In this document: positions 34,101-43,562 of the stretch, piece after piece
Layout: each line of letters starts with the position of its first letter
How positions within the stretch are numbered: position 1 is the first letter of the stretch
NCBI GenBank assembly: GCA_965644315.1
Contig: CBFFRQ010000066.1
Location: 248,001 to 312,000, forward strand
Direction of reading: 5' to 3'
DNA length: 64,000 nt
From: Caecitellus pseudoparvulus
Lineage: Eukaryota > Bigyra: Bicosoecida
The notes under the pieces: generated by a model
Databases searched by the model: none
What the model was told of the DNA's origin: nothing
Seen by the model: only the letters and a program-made list of their open reading frames with translations
Program-made: the position numbers and the translations under genes

Positions 34101-37100
34101 AACACAGGCGCTGTCATGCTGCCATACATCCAGTTCCCAGCGCTGCTGCCGGCCCTCATGGAGATCGTGCGCCGGCGCACGGCACAGCCATGGGGCCTGC
34201 GCAAGGAAGCCCTCCGTGCCATTGGCACCCTTGGCGCGCTGGACCCCCACCGGTATCACCTGACACAAGCATGGGTGCGCTCGGGCGCACAAAGCGCCGG
34301 CGGACGTGCCGCAAGGGGGGGAGGAGCCTCTAGCGAGAACAGTGCAGAGGCGACGGATGAAGCGGCGGTGCACCCCTTGCAAGCCGCCGCTGCCGGGCTG
34401 CGCCCGCCTGTCGTGACCTTTGCCGAGGCAGATGAAGGGGACGCTCTGGACGCTGGGCTGCATGTGCTGGAGGACGGGCGGGCGACAGCCGACGGCGGGG
34501 CCCGAACACCGCTCCCCACTGCAACTAGCGAGGGACCGAGTGAGGGCGCCACAGCACAAGGAGGCCCGCTGGCACCCCCTGGCGCGACGGGTGGTGCAGA
34601 CGATGAGGACCCTGTCCTGCGCACCGACATTCCAGCCTCGCGCATCCTCACCACCATGGTGGCTGACCCAGAAGATTTTTACCCCACCGTGGCGCTGTCT
34701 GCGCTGCTCCGCATCCTGCAGGACCCTTCGCTGACCACTCACCACAGCTTGGTACTGCAGGCAGTCACGTGGGTCTTCCGCGCGCTGGGGCACCGCTGCG
34801 TCCCTTTCCTTCCCCGTGTCGTGCCGGCGTTCCTGTCCATCCTGCGCAGCAAGGGGCGGCAAGGCTGGCGAGCAGACGGTGGTGCAGGAGGCGGTGCGTC
34901 CTTGCGGGATTCTCTGCTGCAGCAGCTGGGCGTGCTGGTGGGCCTTGTGAAGGCTCGCATGTGCCCTTACCTGCCCGCCATCTTCGAGCTAGTGGACGTG
35001 GCGTGGCCTCACTCCCTGCCCTCCATCTTACGGTTGGTGGAGTCTGTCGCGAACTCCCTTCCAGATGAGTTCACGGCACACCTGCCCATGCTGCTCAGGC
35101 ACATGCTGGCGGTGTTAAACCACCCTACACTGCCTCATGCCTCTGCGGCCGAGGTGCTGCGTGGGCACGCTTCAGCTGGACCAGAAGACAAAGAGCGTGG
35201 CATTGAGCAGACACGACACCTGCTGGCCACCATCGCAAAGCTGGGTGGGCAGTTAAGCGGGCACATGCACATGCTGTTGCCCGCGATGTGCCCCCTGCTT
35301 GAGCGTGATGACTTGGACCCCACCGTGCAGGTGCAGGCCATGCTCACCATTGCCCACCTGGCTGCGGCAGGTGTGGACATGCGCCCGTTCGTCGCTCGGG
35401 TGCTGCAGCCGCTGTGCCGTGTGTTGGGGGGGGAACCCCGCCCAGCCATGGGCAGCGTGGCGAGTGGGAGTGCAGGGGAGCCTAGGCGCCCCTCCTCCGG
35501 GGCCCGCAAGTGTGCTGCAGATACGCTGTGCTGGCTGGCATGCCAGCTGGGCTCCGGCTTCATGCTATTCGTTCCAGGGGTGTCTCGGGCTCTGGCTCGA
35601 AGTGGCCTGCATCACCCCCTTCTCACAAAGCTTTGTGATACCGTGGTGCAGGGCGGCGCCCTCCCCCCCAACCCTGCCGTGCTCATGGCCAAGGGCAAAG
35701 AGGAAGCCATCGAAGGCGTGGCTGGTTACCTCGCCGACATTGCCGGTGCTGAACTGGGCCTGGTTGGGGAGATCGGCGGCGGCATCGGAGCCGGGGAAGC
35801 CGGTGCTGGTGGCATGGGCGGCATGCCAATCGGCGGTGTCTACGGCAAGGTGGAAGTGCACGCTGCGAAGCTGGCCCAGGCTTGGAACACCGCGGGCTGC
35901 TCAGCGAAAGAGGACTGGCAGGAGTGGATCCGGCGGTTCTCAGTCGAGCTCCTGCGTGAGTCCTCCTCCCCTGCTCTCCGCGGCTGCTCGTCCCTGGCAC
36001 AGGTGCACCGCCCCCTGGCCATGGAGCTCTTCAATGCTGCCTTTGTCTCCTGCTGGGACGAGCTGCAAATGGAGTACCAGGGTCCCTTGGTCGAGGCGCT
36101 GGAGAAGGCTCTGCTGTCCACCTCCCTCCCTCAAGACATCTTACAGACTCTGTTAAACCTCGCCGAGTTCATGGAGCACGACGGCAAGCCCCTGCCAATC
36201 GACATCCGCACACTTGGCGCGCTGGCTCTGCGATGCCATGCCTATGCCAAGGCCTTGCGGTACCGGGAAATGGAGTTCTACCGACAGGTGAAGGATTTAG
36301 GCAAGACTGAGTGGCAGTTTAGGCACGTGTCTGGCGCTTCGCTGGACACAAGCGGCGGCACTGCAGCGCCGGGGGAGCGCACCACCATGGCCCTGGCTTC
36401 CCAGAGCACGGCAAAGGTCATCGAAACTCTCATTTCCATCAACAACCAGCTGGAGCAGCCTGAGGCAGCTGTGGGCATCTTGAAGTTCGCGCGGCAGCAG
36501 GCCGCGTACGCCATGGCAGCACACAACCCAGCAGTGGACTCCACGACAGGCCCGGGCGCAGGGGGCACAGCAGACGGCGTGGAGCATGGGGATGCGTTTT
36601 CTGTGGGGAACTTGGAAGTGAAGGAGTCCTGGTACGAAAAGCTGGGCCGGTGGGAGGAAGCGCTGGATGGGTACGAGCGCAGGTGGGCCCAGGTGGTTGG
36701 GGATGCCCAAGGCACCATGGGGGGGGACGTGCAGGGCGTCCTCGTGTCCCACAAGCTGGCCCTGCATGTGGGGCGCATGAGGTGCTTGCGGGCCTTAGGA
36801 GAGTGGGATCGCCTGGACACCCTCGTGAGGGCTGTCTGGCCGCAGCTCGGAGACAATGATGCCCATAAGGCGTCTGTGGCGCCGTACGCCACTCGCGCAT
36901 GCTGGGCGCTGGGGCGCTGGCACGACATGGAAAAGTTCATGGCGTACACACCTGACTCCAGCAAGCAGGGTTCCTTCTTTAGGGCTGTGCTGGCCATCCA
37001 CAAAGGCCACTACTCCACCGCAGAGCGCTTCATCGACCGGGTGCGGTACATGCTGTCGGGTGACCTCCCTGCCCTGGTTGGGGAGAGTTACACTCGAGCC

Positions 37101-40100
37101 TACCGCCACTTGGTCACGGTGCAGCAGTTGTCTGAAATGGAGGAGGTCATGCAGGTCCTCACTGCCGCGGGCTCGCCTGCGGGGGGCCTGTCCTCGTGGG
37201 ACCCCACTGCCGCGACGGGGAAGCTGACCCACTTCCGCCGCGTCTGGGCACAGCGCCTGCGTGGAGCCCAGCGCAATGTGGACGTGTGGCACCGCCTGCT
37301 GTCTGTGCGGTCCCTCGTGGGCATGGCGTACGTGGGCGGGGACGACGTCAAGTCGTGGCTCAAGTTCGCGACGCTGTGCCGGCGAAATGGCAGGACGCAC
37401 ATGGCTGTAAAGGTGCTCATGGGCATGGGCATGGACGGCGCAGGTGGCGGGTCCGCTGCACGCCCAGGCTCGTACTTTACAGAGCTGGAAGCTAGCGCGC
37501 GGGGCCTTGCTGCGGCAGGCGGGCTGCTACCCGCACGCATCCTTGCAGCTCTGCAGGGTGATGACGTGGGCGGAGTGGCGCGGGGTGGCGGTGCTTCCAC
37601 CTCCCTGCTCTCGGCCCTAGGCGTGTCAGCACCGGGAGCAGTGGACGCAGGCCCCAGCCCCGCGGCATGGGCGAGTTCTGCCTTGGCACCCCACCCTGCC
37701 GTCGTGTACGCGCACTGCAAGCATCTGTGGGAAGGCAGACAGCTCCGCCCTGCCATAAGTCTGCTAACGCTGCTGGTTGAAAAGCTGGATGCCGCTGCAG
37801 CTGCCCGCAAGGCTGCCGAGGCAGGGAATGCGGGTGGAGGCTCTGGAGGGGCTCCTTCCCACGCGACGTACACCTACGGGCAGGGCGGCAGTCTCACAGC
37901 CCATGAAGAGCGCAATTTGTTGGTGAAGACACACTTGCGGCTTGGGTCCTGGCAGCAGCACATGCTGGACACGACAGGCCAGCTGCCAACAGGCACCAGG
38001 CAGAGCCCTCTGGCGCCTACCGCCACTGCAGGGGAAGCTTACGTGCACCTCATGTCCCCCGTGTTGGAGCACTTCTCCGCGGCAACACAGGCAGGGCCCG
38101 AGGCATACAAAGCATGGCACGAGTGGGCCATGGCAAACTTCCAAGCCGCGCAGAAGCTGGCTGCGGCGGAGGCAGAGCTGGGGGATGCGGACGGGGAGGA
38201 GGCCAGGGCCCACCTGGCTGCGCTCCGGGCCTCCATCGACTCTTACGCTGTCGCAGCTGTGACTGGCTTCTTTGCCAGCATCAGGCTGGGCCAGCGACGC
38301 CTCAAGGCACATGTGCTGCAGGACCTCCTGCGGCTGCTGACGCTGTGGTTCGCACACGGCGGTTCGGGCCACGCCTCTGTGCGCACGGCCGTGGGTGCAG
38401 GGCTCAACACCATCCCCCCTGACACGTGGCTGCACGTTTCCCCCCAGCTCATCGCCCGCATCCACCTGCAGGACCCTGACATCAAGGGCCTGCTCATGAG
38501 CCTGCTCGCGCAAGTGGGCCAGCTGCACCCTCACGCTGTCATCTACTCCTTGACCGTCGCCCAGAACTCGTCGTTCCAGCCCCGTCGTGAAGCAGCTGCC
38601 TCACTGTTGGCAGAGCTGCAGCGGCACTGGCCGACGGTCGCCAGGCAAGCATCCCTGGTGTCACAGGAGCTCATCCGCGTCGCCATCCTGTGGCCAGAGC
38701 AGTGGCTGACCGGTTTGAATGAGGCTTCCCACGCGTACTTCTCTGAAAAGGATGTGGACGCCACTCTGGCCATTCTCTTCCCGCTACACGACATGATGAA
38801 CATTCCCGCCGAGCAGATGTCTGCCTTCGAGGTGGAGTTTGACGCAGCCCACGGTGAGGAGTTGGCCAAGGCCCGGGATTGGCTGGGTAAGTACCAGGCT
38901 ACGAAAGACAAGAGCTGCATGCAGGCAGCGTGGGACATCTACTACGGCGTGTTCAGGCGCATTGATGCGGAGGTGCCGCAGCTGACCTCCCTGGAACTGC
39001 CCCTCGTCTCCCGGCCGCTGACGGAGGAGCAAAACATGCAACTGGCGGTGCCAGGGACGTACCGAGTGCATAAGCCCATCGTGCGCATTGCTTGCTTCAG
39101 CCCTGCCATCAGCATCTTTCCGTCCAAGCAGCGGCCAAGGCGCATCTCTGTCGCGGGCACTGACGGGCGCTGGTACCGCTTCATCCTCAAGGGGCACGAG
39201 GACTTGCGGCAAGACGAGCGTGTCATGCAGCTGTTTGGCTTGGTGAACACCTTGCTGTCGAACGACCCCGACACGCGCAAGCAAGACCTCAGCATTCGCA
39301 GGTACTCCGTGACGCCCCTCTCGCACTCGGCAGGCGTGGTGGGCATGCTGCCCGCCCACGACACGTGGCACTCCCTCATCGACGAGTACAGGCAGCAGAA
39401 GAAGGTGCTGGCGGACATCGAGCAGCGCGTGATGATGCAGCTGGCACCCATGTACGAGAACTTGACCTTGCTGCAGAAGCTGGAGGTGTTCCAGTATGCC
39501 CTGGACAATACGACAGGGCAAGACTTGCAGCATGTTCTGTGGCGCAAGAGCCAGTCGTCGGAGGCGTGGCTTGTACGCCGCACACACTTCACCCGCTCCC
39601 TGGCCGTCATGTCCATTGTGGGGTATGTGCTGGGGCTGGGGGACCGCCACCCCTCCAACATCATGCTGGACCGCATCACAGGCAAGGTCGCGCACATTGA
39701 CTTCGGGGACTGCTTTGAAGTCACCCAGACACGTGACAAGCACCCTGAACGGGTGCCTTTCCGCCTCACCCGCATGCTGGTGAACGCCATGGAAGTAAGT
39801 GGGATCGAAGGCAACTTCCGCTGCACCACAGAGGCTGTCCAGCGCGTCATGCGCTCAAACCGTGACTCGGTCATGGCCATGTTGGAGGCGTTCGTGCACG
39901 ACCCCCTCATCAACTGGCGCCTCCTGCACACCAACGAAGCCTCGGGAGCCTCTGCCGGGGGTGCCGCAGCAGGTGGCCAGGACGTCGGGGCTGCAGCAGA
40001 CATGGCGGCCGCGGGCGGGGTAGACACCATGTCTGCTTCACTTGCGACGGGGGGGGGTGCTGGGCGAGCCGTGGGGGCCAAGGGGCCTGGCGGGCGAGCG

Positions 40101-40442
40101 GTGGACATGGCCCACGAGGGAGCGGAGGGCGGCGGCACTGAGGCCCTCAATGAGCGTGCTGTGAAGGTCCTGGAGCGCATCAAGAACAAACTTACTGGAC
40201 GCGACTTCGTGGGGGACCCAGTGGACTCTGGCATCGGCGGCATCGTTGCAGGCCAGTGCGAGTTCAAGCCGTTGCCAGAGCCAGCGGTACAAAGCGGCCG
40301 AGTGGGCCGCACAGGCACTGCCATGACTGACGAAGTTGCCGAAAGCCTGGATGTTCCTGCACAAGTGCAGCGCCTCATTTTGCAAGCAACAAGCATGGAA
40401 AACCTGTGCCAGTCTTACATGGGCTGGTGTCCATTCTGGTAG
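31125..40442 (+). CDS. TOR: Target of rapamycin (TOR) kinase
   Basis: TOR is the central nutrient and growth kinase of eukaryotes. One uninterrupted exon codes 3105 aa, long against about 2550 in human. Residues 1 to about 1550 are HEAT-repeat-like, with Gly/Ala-rich disordered insertions around nt 32460-32800, 33010-33200, 33560-33740 and 34270-34620. The FAT domain starts near residue 1690 (CHAYAKALRYREMEF). FRB is near 2515-2610 (VAILWPEQWLTGLNEASHAYF; AAWDIYYGVFRRI). The kinase domain follows: LKGHEDLRQDERVMQLFGL, GLGDRHPSNIML and HIDFGDCFEV with catalytic and metal-binding Asp. FATC closes the protein, ending CQSYMGWCPFW. A Gly/Ala-rich insertion of about 60 residues sits between kinase and FATC. 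Of the rapamycin contacts, the equivalents of L2031, S2035, Y2038, F2039, W2101, Y2105 and F2108 are kept; T2098 appears as Gln. Confidence 0.97.
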   Translation: MEPAAILSSLAAAESDAQRLVLGRQLGNAVAAQYRLLSPSEFNTASNDLAKEVSNMFTSGSSGAKLAGILAVHALADTHMKGNDTTIIRYANLLRNVFERQDGGAKLLRVASKALGHLCKVAGDVSPDFILFEVRRALEWLAAPRGRTAHRLPAVLVCREVADNAPTLFFQFSEPFFGAIPSALGDKDVMVRECAAKALRSALAVVESRRSPERPRWYEELYEQITLLTRSRGSGSAPAVHGGLLALGEVLMRTGQFLRPRFTDTCRTVMGLRSSPDSLIRRAVIALIPQLGAFAPAEFVADYAEAGLEHLLSSLKVTEDRGVAFVALGRFALAIRGHYSEARLKPFLERIVSSVREGLTPKRGRPFCGEGLSCLSMLAEAVGPPLALHMHELLERMFRAGLSVVLVDALRNIVRHIPALLELVQERLLHELSLVLAGRPWAPPPSDAVAMMPSSNANKTLRTAQGKVLGLVHGVEGGAPGRGGAQGGLVADADVAGYAPSTASERGAAGLAASLSANAPPTAWTRSMLSGTSSAGGGAEREGGATGVSYAGQGTSGDVLSEAGQRVMLALRTLASFDFRGVQLLPFVREVVLEYADDAEPSIRQVALWTAARVLLRRFGDSCHPLGPGPAFEGVVPSPGQLRAQLEAVVPHASAVSMVPAPADMHGGGGHLGGHSGGARRPGSPSRSHRAAGVVPGVDTYMPVLLASTGVTLVVVQEVLFRIVMAAVGDPLPAVRLAAWRCLESRFDPLLAQASTLQCLAVSLHDESFQVREAAVSVLGRALPRNPAFVLPLLRSVLLELLSELEFGIVGRQAQGQGTPGATTAAPAFEGRGGEGAASRTRGQGLSGAGAAGGGQAWAQGGRGGRAGDAMHVTASQEHAALLLGQLITAAQPIVAPYVPPILRALLPKVAVGAQAGAYSSSMVFTMTVRPPPSSILTMNVLGTLGELSKVGAQAMAPYLRDLLALVLGTLQDTSDAHKLQTAVRTLDLLVRNTGAVMLPYIQFPALLPALMEIVRRRTAQPWGLRKEALRAIGTLGALDPHRYHLTQAWVRSGAQSAGGRAARGGGASSENSAEATDEAAVHPLQAAAAGLRPPVVTFAEADEGDALDAGLHVLEDGRATADGGARTPLPTATSEGPSEGATAQGGPLAPPGATGGADDEDPVLRTDIPASRILTTMVADPEDFYPTVALSALLRILQDPSLTTHHSLVLQAVTWVFRALGHRCVPFLPRVVPAFLSILRSKGRQGWRADGGAGGGASLRDSLLQQLGVLVGLVKARMCPYLPAIFELVDVAWPHSLPSILRLVESVANSLPDEFTAHLPMLLRHMLAVLNHPTLPHASAAEVLRGHASAGPEDKERGIEQTRHLLATIAKLGGQLSGHMHMLLPAMCPLLERDDLDPTVQVQAMLTIAHLAAAGVDMRPFVARVLQPLCRVLGGEPRPAMGSVASGSAGEPRRPSSGARKCAADTLCWLACQLGSGFMLFVPGVSRALARSGLHHPLLTKLCDTVVQGGALPPNPAVLMAKGKEEAIEGVAGYLADIAGAELGLVGEIGGGIGAGEAGAGGMGGMPIGGVYGKVEVHAAKLAQAWNTAGCSAKEDWQEWIRRFSVELLRESSSPALRGCSSLAQVHRPLAMELFNAAFVSCWDELQMEYQGPLVEALEKALLSTSLPQDILQTLLNLAEFMEHDGKPLPIDIRTLGALALRCHAYAKALRYREMEFYRQVKDLGKTEWQFRHVSGASLDTSGGTAAPGERTTMALASQSTAKVIETLISINNQLEQPEAAVGILKFARQQAAYAMAAHNPAVDSTTGPGAGGTADGVEHGDAFSVGNLEVKESWYEKLGRWEEALDGYERRWAQVVGDAQGTMGGDVQGVLVSHKLALHVGRMRCLRALGEWDRLDTLVRAVWPQLGDNDAHKASVAPYATRACWALGRWHDMEKFMAYTPDSSKQGSFFRAVLAIHKGHYSTAERFIDRVRYMLSGDLPALVGESYTRAYRHLVTVQQLSEMEEVMQVLTAAGSPAGGLSSWDPTAATGKLTHFRRVWAQRLRGAQRNVDVWHRLLSVRSLVGMAYVGGDDVKSWLKFATLCRRNGRTHMAVKVLMGMGMDGAGGGSAARPGSYFTELEASARGLAAAGGLLPARILAALQGDDVGGVARGGGASTSLLSALGVSAPGAVDAGPSPAAWASSALAPHPAVVYAHCKHLWEGRQLRPAISLLTLLVEKLDAAAAARKAAEAGNAGGGSGGAPSHATYTYGQGGSLTAHEERNLLVKTHLRLGSWQQHMLDTTGQLPTGTRQSPLAPTATAGEAYVHLMSPVLEHFSAATQAGPEAYKAWHEWAMANFQAAQKLAAAEAELGDADGEEARAHLAALRASIDSYAVAAVTGFFASIRLGQRRLKAHVLQDLLRLLTLWFAHGGSGHASVRTAVGAGLNTIPPDTWLHVSPQLIARIHLQDPDIKGLLMSLLAQVGQLHPHAVIYSLTVAQNSSFQPRREAAASLLAELQRHWPTVARQASLVSQELIRVAILWPEQWLTGLNEASHAYFSEKDVDATLAILFPLHDMMNIPAEQMSAFEVEFDAAHGEELAKARDWLGKYQATKDKSCMQAAWDIYYGVFRRIDAEVPQLTSLELPLVSRPLTEEQNMQLAVPGTYRVHKPIVRIACFSPAISIFPSKQRPRRISVAGTDGRWYRFILKGHEDLRQDERVMQLFGLVNTLLSNDPDTRKQDLSIRRYSVTPLSHSAGVVGMLPAHDTWHSLIDEYRQQKKVLADIEQRVMMQLAPMYENLTLLQKLEVFQYALDNTTGQDLQHVLWRKSQSSEAWLVRRTHFTRSLAVMSIVGYVLGLGDRHPSNIMLDRITGKVAHIDFGDCFEVTQTRDKHPERVPFRLTRMLVNAMEVSGIEGNFRCTTEAVQRVMRSNRDSVMAMLEAFVHDPLINWRLLHTNEASGASAGGAAAGGQDVGAAADMAAAGGVDTMSASLATGGGAGRAVGAKGPGGRAVDMAHEGAEGGGTEALNERAVKVLERIKNKLTGRDFVGDPVDSGIGGIVAGQCEFKPLPEPAVQSGRVGRTGTAMTDEVAESLDVPAQVQRLILQATSMENLCQSYMGWCPFW

Positions 40443-40901
40443 GCGGCTCACAATCCAGACACTCCGGCCTTTCCATTTCACTGCAGAGCTTTACACTAGT
40501 CAGTGCTAGAGGGCAGCGCCTCTGCAGCCCCCGTACGTTCCTCAGTTTGCCCCAGCGCCTCTCTTCAGTGTCTGCACCAGGTAAGTGCATCACCCCGCCG
40601 GCCAGTTGTGGGCCTCAGTGTCCAACGCAGCTCGTGTGTGCGCCGCTGCGTGTTGCTGAGTATATTGCTTGGGGTGGGCTTGCAGAGCAGATCGTGTTTG
40701 GTGCATGAACCTGCAGCGAAGGTCTTACTACAGCGCACGCAGTTTCAGGCTGGCGTTGGTCGCTGCGCGATGCAGCTGCCTGGTTTTGCTCGCTCTCAGC
40801 CTTGCAGCAGCAGGGAGGCTATTCAGGAGGAGATTGCACAACTGCAACGCATCGTGAACCTTTCGCTTGTAGCCGCTTTCTCTGCGCTCTTCATGTGCAG
40901 G
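40443..40901. other. Intergenic and probable 5' UTR with possible non-coding intron
   Basis: The stretch between the TOR stop and the next ATG contains a splice-like donor near 40579 (CAG/GTAAGT) and several acceptors (TTGCAG near 40684, ATGTGCAG ending at 40900). The last lies directly before the next start codon, so the downstream gene probably has a spliced 5' UTR. Confidence 0.4.
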
Positions 40902-41438
40902 ATGGCAGAGAGCAAGGACGAACCATGCCAGCCGGAGGTCACAGTGACCAGCCTGCGCATTGAGCCGGAGGAGAGCGAAGACGTCGCAGCACCGGTGGCA
41001 GTAACAGTGGGCTTCCAACCTTCAGAGCCCATTGAGCATGCGGTGTGGCTCATGGAGCTTTTGGTGGACAGCGTAACGAGTGCGGGGGCGAGCAGGCATT
41101 TGCTGCCGCTGGGCTGCTGCTATGTCTCTGACGCCAAAGCAGGCACTGAACTCCACTGCCGAGTAGAGGGGCACCACATGCAAGCAGAAGGCATTCCATT
41201 GAGCGACTTGTCGAGCACTTGCATGCTGCGGCTGTCTCTGCTCCCACTGTCCAGCTCACTGGACTCTCTCAGCTCCCTCCAAGGGGACTCGGACAGCAAG
41301 GGCGAGGACAGGGACCTCGCGACAGCGTCAAAGCTTGCCCCTTCGCTTCCATCGCTGGTGGTTGTGAACATGGTGGTCGACATCGAGGAGGCAGAGCCAG
41401 GGAAAGTGCAACGGGTCATCTACAACCCCATGGAGTAG
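40902..41438 (+). CDS. Small conserved-looking beta-sandwich-type protein, unidentified
   Basis: 178 aa from the ATG at 40902, which directly follows an acceptor. An in-frame extension upstream exists but is Cys/Ser-rich and not domain-like. The protein is acidic, with a strand pattern: VTVTSLRIEPEESED, VAVTVGFQPSEPIEHAVWLMELLVD, a glycine-cysteine turn, LSSTCMLRLSLLPL, and a final LVVVNMVVDIEE before VQRVIYNPME at the C-terminus. The EITF-then-aromatic-strand layout vaguely recalls the histone chaperone ASF1, and the terminal IYNPxE looks like a conserved motif of a protein family I half remember from protist genomes. Neither is strong enough to name it. A disordered Ser-rich loop interrupts it near nt 41250-41340. 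Confidence 0.6.
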   Translation: MAESKDEPCQPEVTVTSLRIEPEESEDVAAPVAVTVGFQPSEPIEHAVWLMELLVDSVTSAGASRHLLPLGCCYVSDAKAGTELHCRVEGHHMQAEGIPLSDLSSTCMLRLSLLPLSSSLDSLSSLQGDSDSKGEDRDLATASKLAPSLPSLVVVNMVVDIEEAEPGKVQRVIYNPME

Positions 41439-41483
41439 TGGATGGTTTCTACAGATGCAAAAGTGCTCTCTATACCATCAAGC

Positions 41484-41556
41484 GACTCCTTAGCTCAGAT
41501 GGTAGAGCATTCGACTGAAGATCGAAAGGTCCCGGGCTCGATTCCCGGAGGGGTCA
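41484..41556 (+). tRNA. tRNA-Phe (anticodon GAA)
   Basis: A complete 73-nt cloverleaf without intron. The acceptor stem is GACTCCT with AGGGGTC (one G-U pair). The D arm GCTC/GAGC has loop AGATGGTA, with G18 and G19. The anticodon stem is TTCGA/TCGAA with loop CTGAAGA, so the anticodon is GAA for phenylalanine. The variable loop is AGGTC and the T stem CCGGG/CCCGG. The T loop reads CTCGATT, so position 54 is C instead of the near-universal T. The discriminator base is A; CCA is not encoded, as expected for a nuclear gene. The internal A box (TAGCTCAGATGG) is good; the B box (GGCTCGATTCC) carries the C54 change. Confidence 0.95.
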
Positions 41557-41561
41557 GACTC

Positions 41562-41566
41562 TTTTT
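41562..41566 (+). terminator. RNA polymerase III terminator
   Basis: A run of five T begins five bases after the discriminator base of the tRNA-Phe gene, the usual pol III stop signal. Confidence 0.8.
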
Positions 41567-41691
41567 CCACCCCTGCAGTCCGCGGCCAGCGCAAAATTGA
41601 ACTCTTCAACACGCCACCCCCACGAAAGCCCATGCGCCTGATACTCTCCCACTTTTTTGTCACTGAACGCGATCGGGCACGAACGCCGGCC

Positions 41692-43508
41692 ATGGCTGCG
41701 GAAGCAGTGCGCGGGGCGCAAGCCGCCATTGCAGGTGCCTGGGATCAGCTTGCAAGTGGCGTGAGCTCAGCTTTGAAGCATAAAGATGCACCAGCTTATG
41801 TGGCCGGTGGCCTGGCCGCCTACGGGCTGTACAATTTCCTTGCGAGCTCTGCCCCAGTGGAGCGTGTTGGAGACGTGACCTGGACTGGCACAGCCCCTCC
41901 CGGCGCTGATGAAGGCGGCAGCGCAGCACTTCCCCGGGAGCCGCTTCCAGTAGCAGAGGATGTGTCTGTCGAGCAGGTGCCTGACTTGGTGCGTGGCAGT
42001 GCGAGGGCCAGGTGACTGCGCGCTTCATGAACGTTCAATTTCCGCGATTGCCAGGTTGCGACCATGCGTGAAAACTTCTTCAAGGGCACATCAAGGTCAT
42101 TTGCCAGTCGCATCAGGAATCTGGATGGTATCATCCGCTTCTTTGAGGAGAACGAAGTGAGCTCCCTGTCTCCCGCCTGGCGTTGCAGAAGGCACCAGCT
42201 CGCCTGGCACTTCTCCCATCGCAGGCAGCCATCCTGGCGGCGCTGCACGAGGACTTGGGAAGACCAGAGTTCGAGGCAGTGGTGTACGATGTGTTGGTGC
42301 CGCTGGCTGATATCAAGCACTTGCGGGCCAACCTGAGCTCGTACATGACCCCCGAGCGCAAGGGCTTTTCCCTGGCCTCCTTCCCAGCCTCCGCAGCGCT
42401 GTACCCTGAGCCGTTCGGCGTGGCTCTGATCGTGGACACGTGGAACTACCCCATCATGCTTGGAGTCCTGCCGCTGGCCGGTGCCATCGCCGCTGGGAAC
42501 ACCGCCATTTTGAAGCCCAGCGTCGTGTCGCGCGCCACTGCCAGGCTGCTGGGGGAGCTCTTGCCCAAGTACCTTGACCCAGACGTTGCACGCGTGGTGG
42601 GGCACACCGCTGATCGTGACCGCCACATGCTGACAGCACTGCTGGAAGCCAAGACAGACAAGGTGTTCTTCACAGGCAGCCCCAAGGTGGGCCGCATTGT
42701 CGCGCAGGCCGCCGCCAAACACCTCACGCCGTGCACCCTGGAGTTGGGCGGCAAGAACCCCGTGCTGGTGGATGCTGACGCCGACTTGGCCCTGGCAGCC
42801 AAGCGAGTCGTGTGGGGCCGCTGCATGAACGGCGGCCAGCAGTGCATCTCCCCAGACTATGTCCTTGTGCACAAGTCTGTCGTGCAGGAGTTCACTGCAG
42901 CGTGCAAGGCGGCCATCGAGCAGTTCTACGAAGGCAACCCGAAACAGTCCGCCTGCCTGGGCCGCATTGTGGACGCCACACGCATGCAGGCGCAGGTGGA
43001 CATCCTGGAGCGCCACTCAGGCACGGTGGTGGTGGGTGGGGACGTGGACGTGCCACAGCGGTACGTGGCCCCCACTGTGCTGCACCTGGACCTGCATGAC
43101 CCCGTCATGGAGGGGGAGACATTCGGCCCCATCCTCATGGTGGCAGCGGTGGACAGTATGGAGCAGGCGTGCGCCTACGTGGCGGCAAAGCCCAAGCCCC
43201 TGTCCATGTACATCTTCACGCCGCGCACAGCGACGCAGGAGTACATCTTGCAGAACACCTCTGCTGGCGGCGTCACCATCAACGGCACACTGTGGCACGT
43301 GAGCCACCCCGAGCTGCCGTTTGGTGGCGTGGGCGCGTCAGGCATGGGGGGTGGATACCATGGCAAGGCCACCTTCGACTGCTTCACTCACTACAAGCCT
43401 GTGCTTCGCAAGACGGCCCTGCCAGACGGTGGGCTGCTCTCGGACTTGTGGCTCGTGTACCCACCCTGGGACAGCACGAAGTTGTCTCTGGCCCGACTCC
43501 TGCTGTGA
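41692..43508 (+). CDS. Aldehyde dehydrogenase, ALDH3/fatty-aldehyde type
   Basis: NAD(P)-dependent oxidation of aldehydes, in this subgroup often fatty aldehydes from lipid turnover or peroxidation. Exons 41692-41988, 42055-42156 and 42225-43508 give about 560 aa. The first 100 residues are an extra N-terminal region with a weakly hydrophobic segment (YVAGGLAAYGLYNFLAS), possibly a membrane anchor or targeting sequence. The ALDH core begins at RENFFKGTSRSF. Catalytic features are intact: FFTGSPKVGRIVAQAAAKH (cofactor site), LELGGKNP (general-base Glu, about residue 305) and NGGQQCISPDY (nucleophilic Cys, about residue 337), then GVGASGMGGGYHGKATFDCF near the end. It lies 135 bp after the tRNA gene and is convergent with RAD51, 54 bp away. 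Confidence 0.95.
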
Positions 43509-43562
43509 GCAATACAAGCGTGCATTCCACTCCTGCGCCGAGCCTGGCCGGCCGCAGCACTC

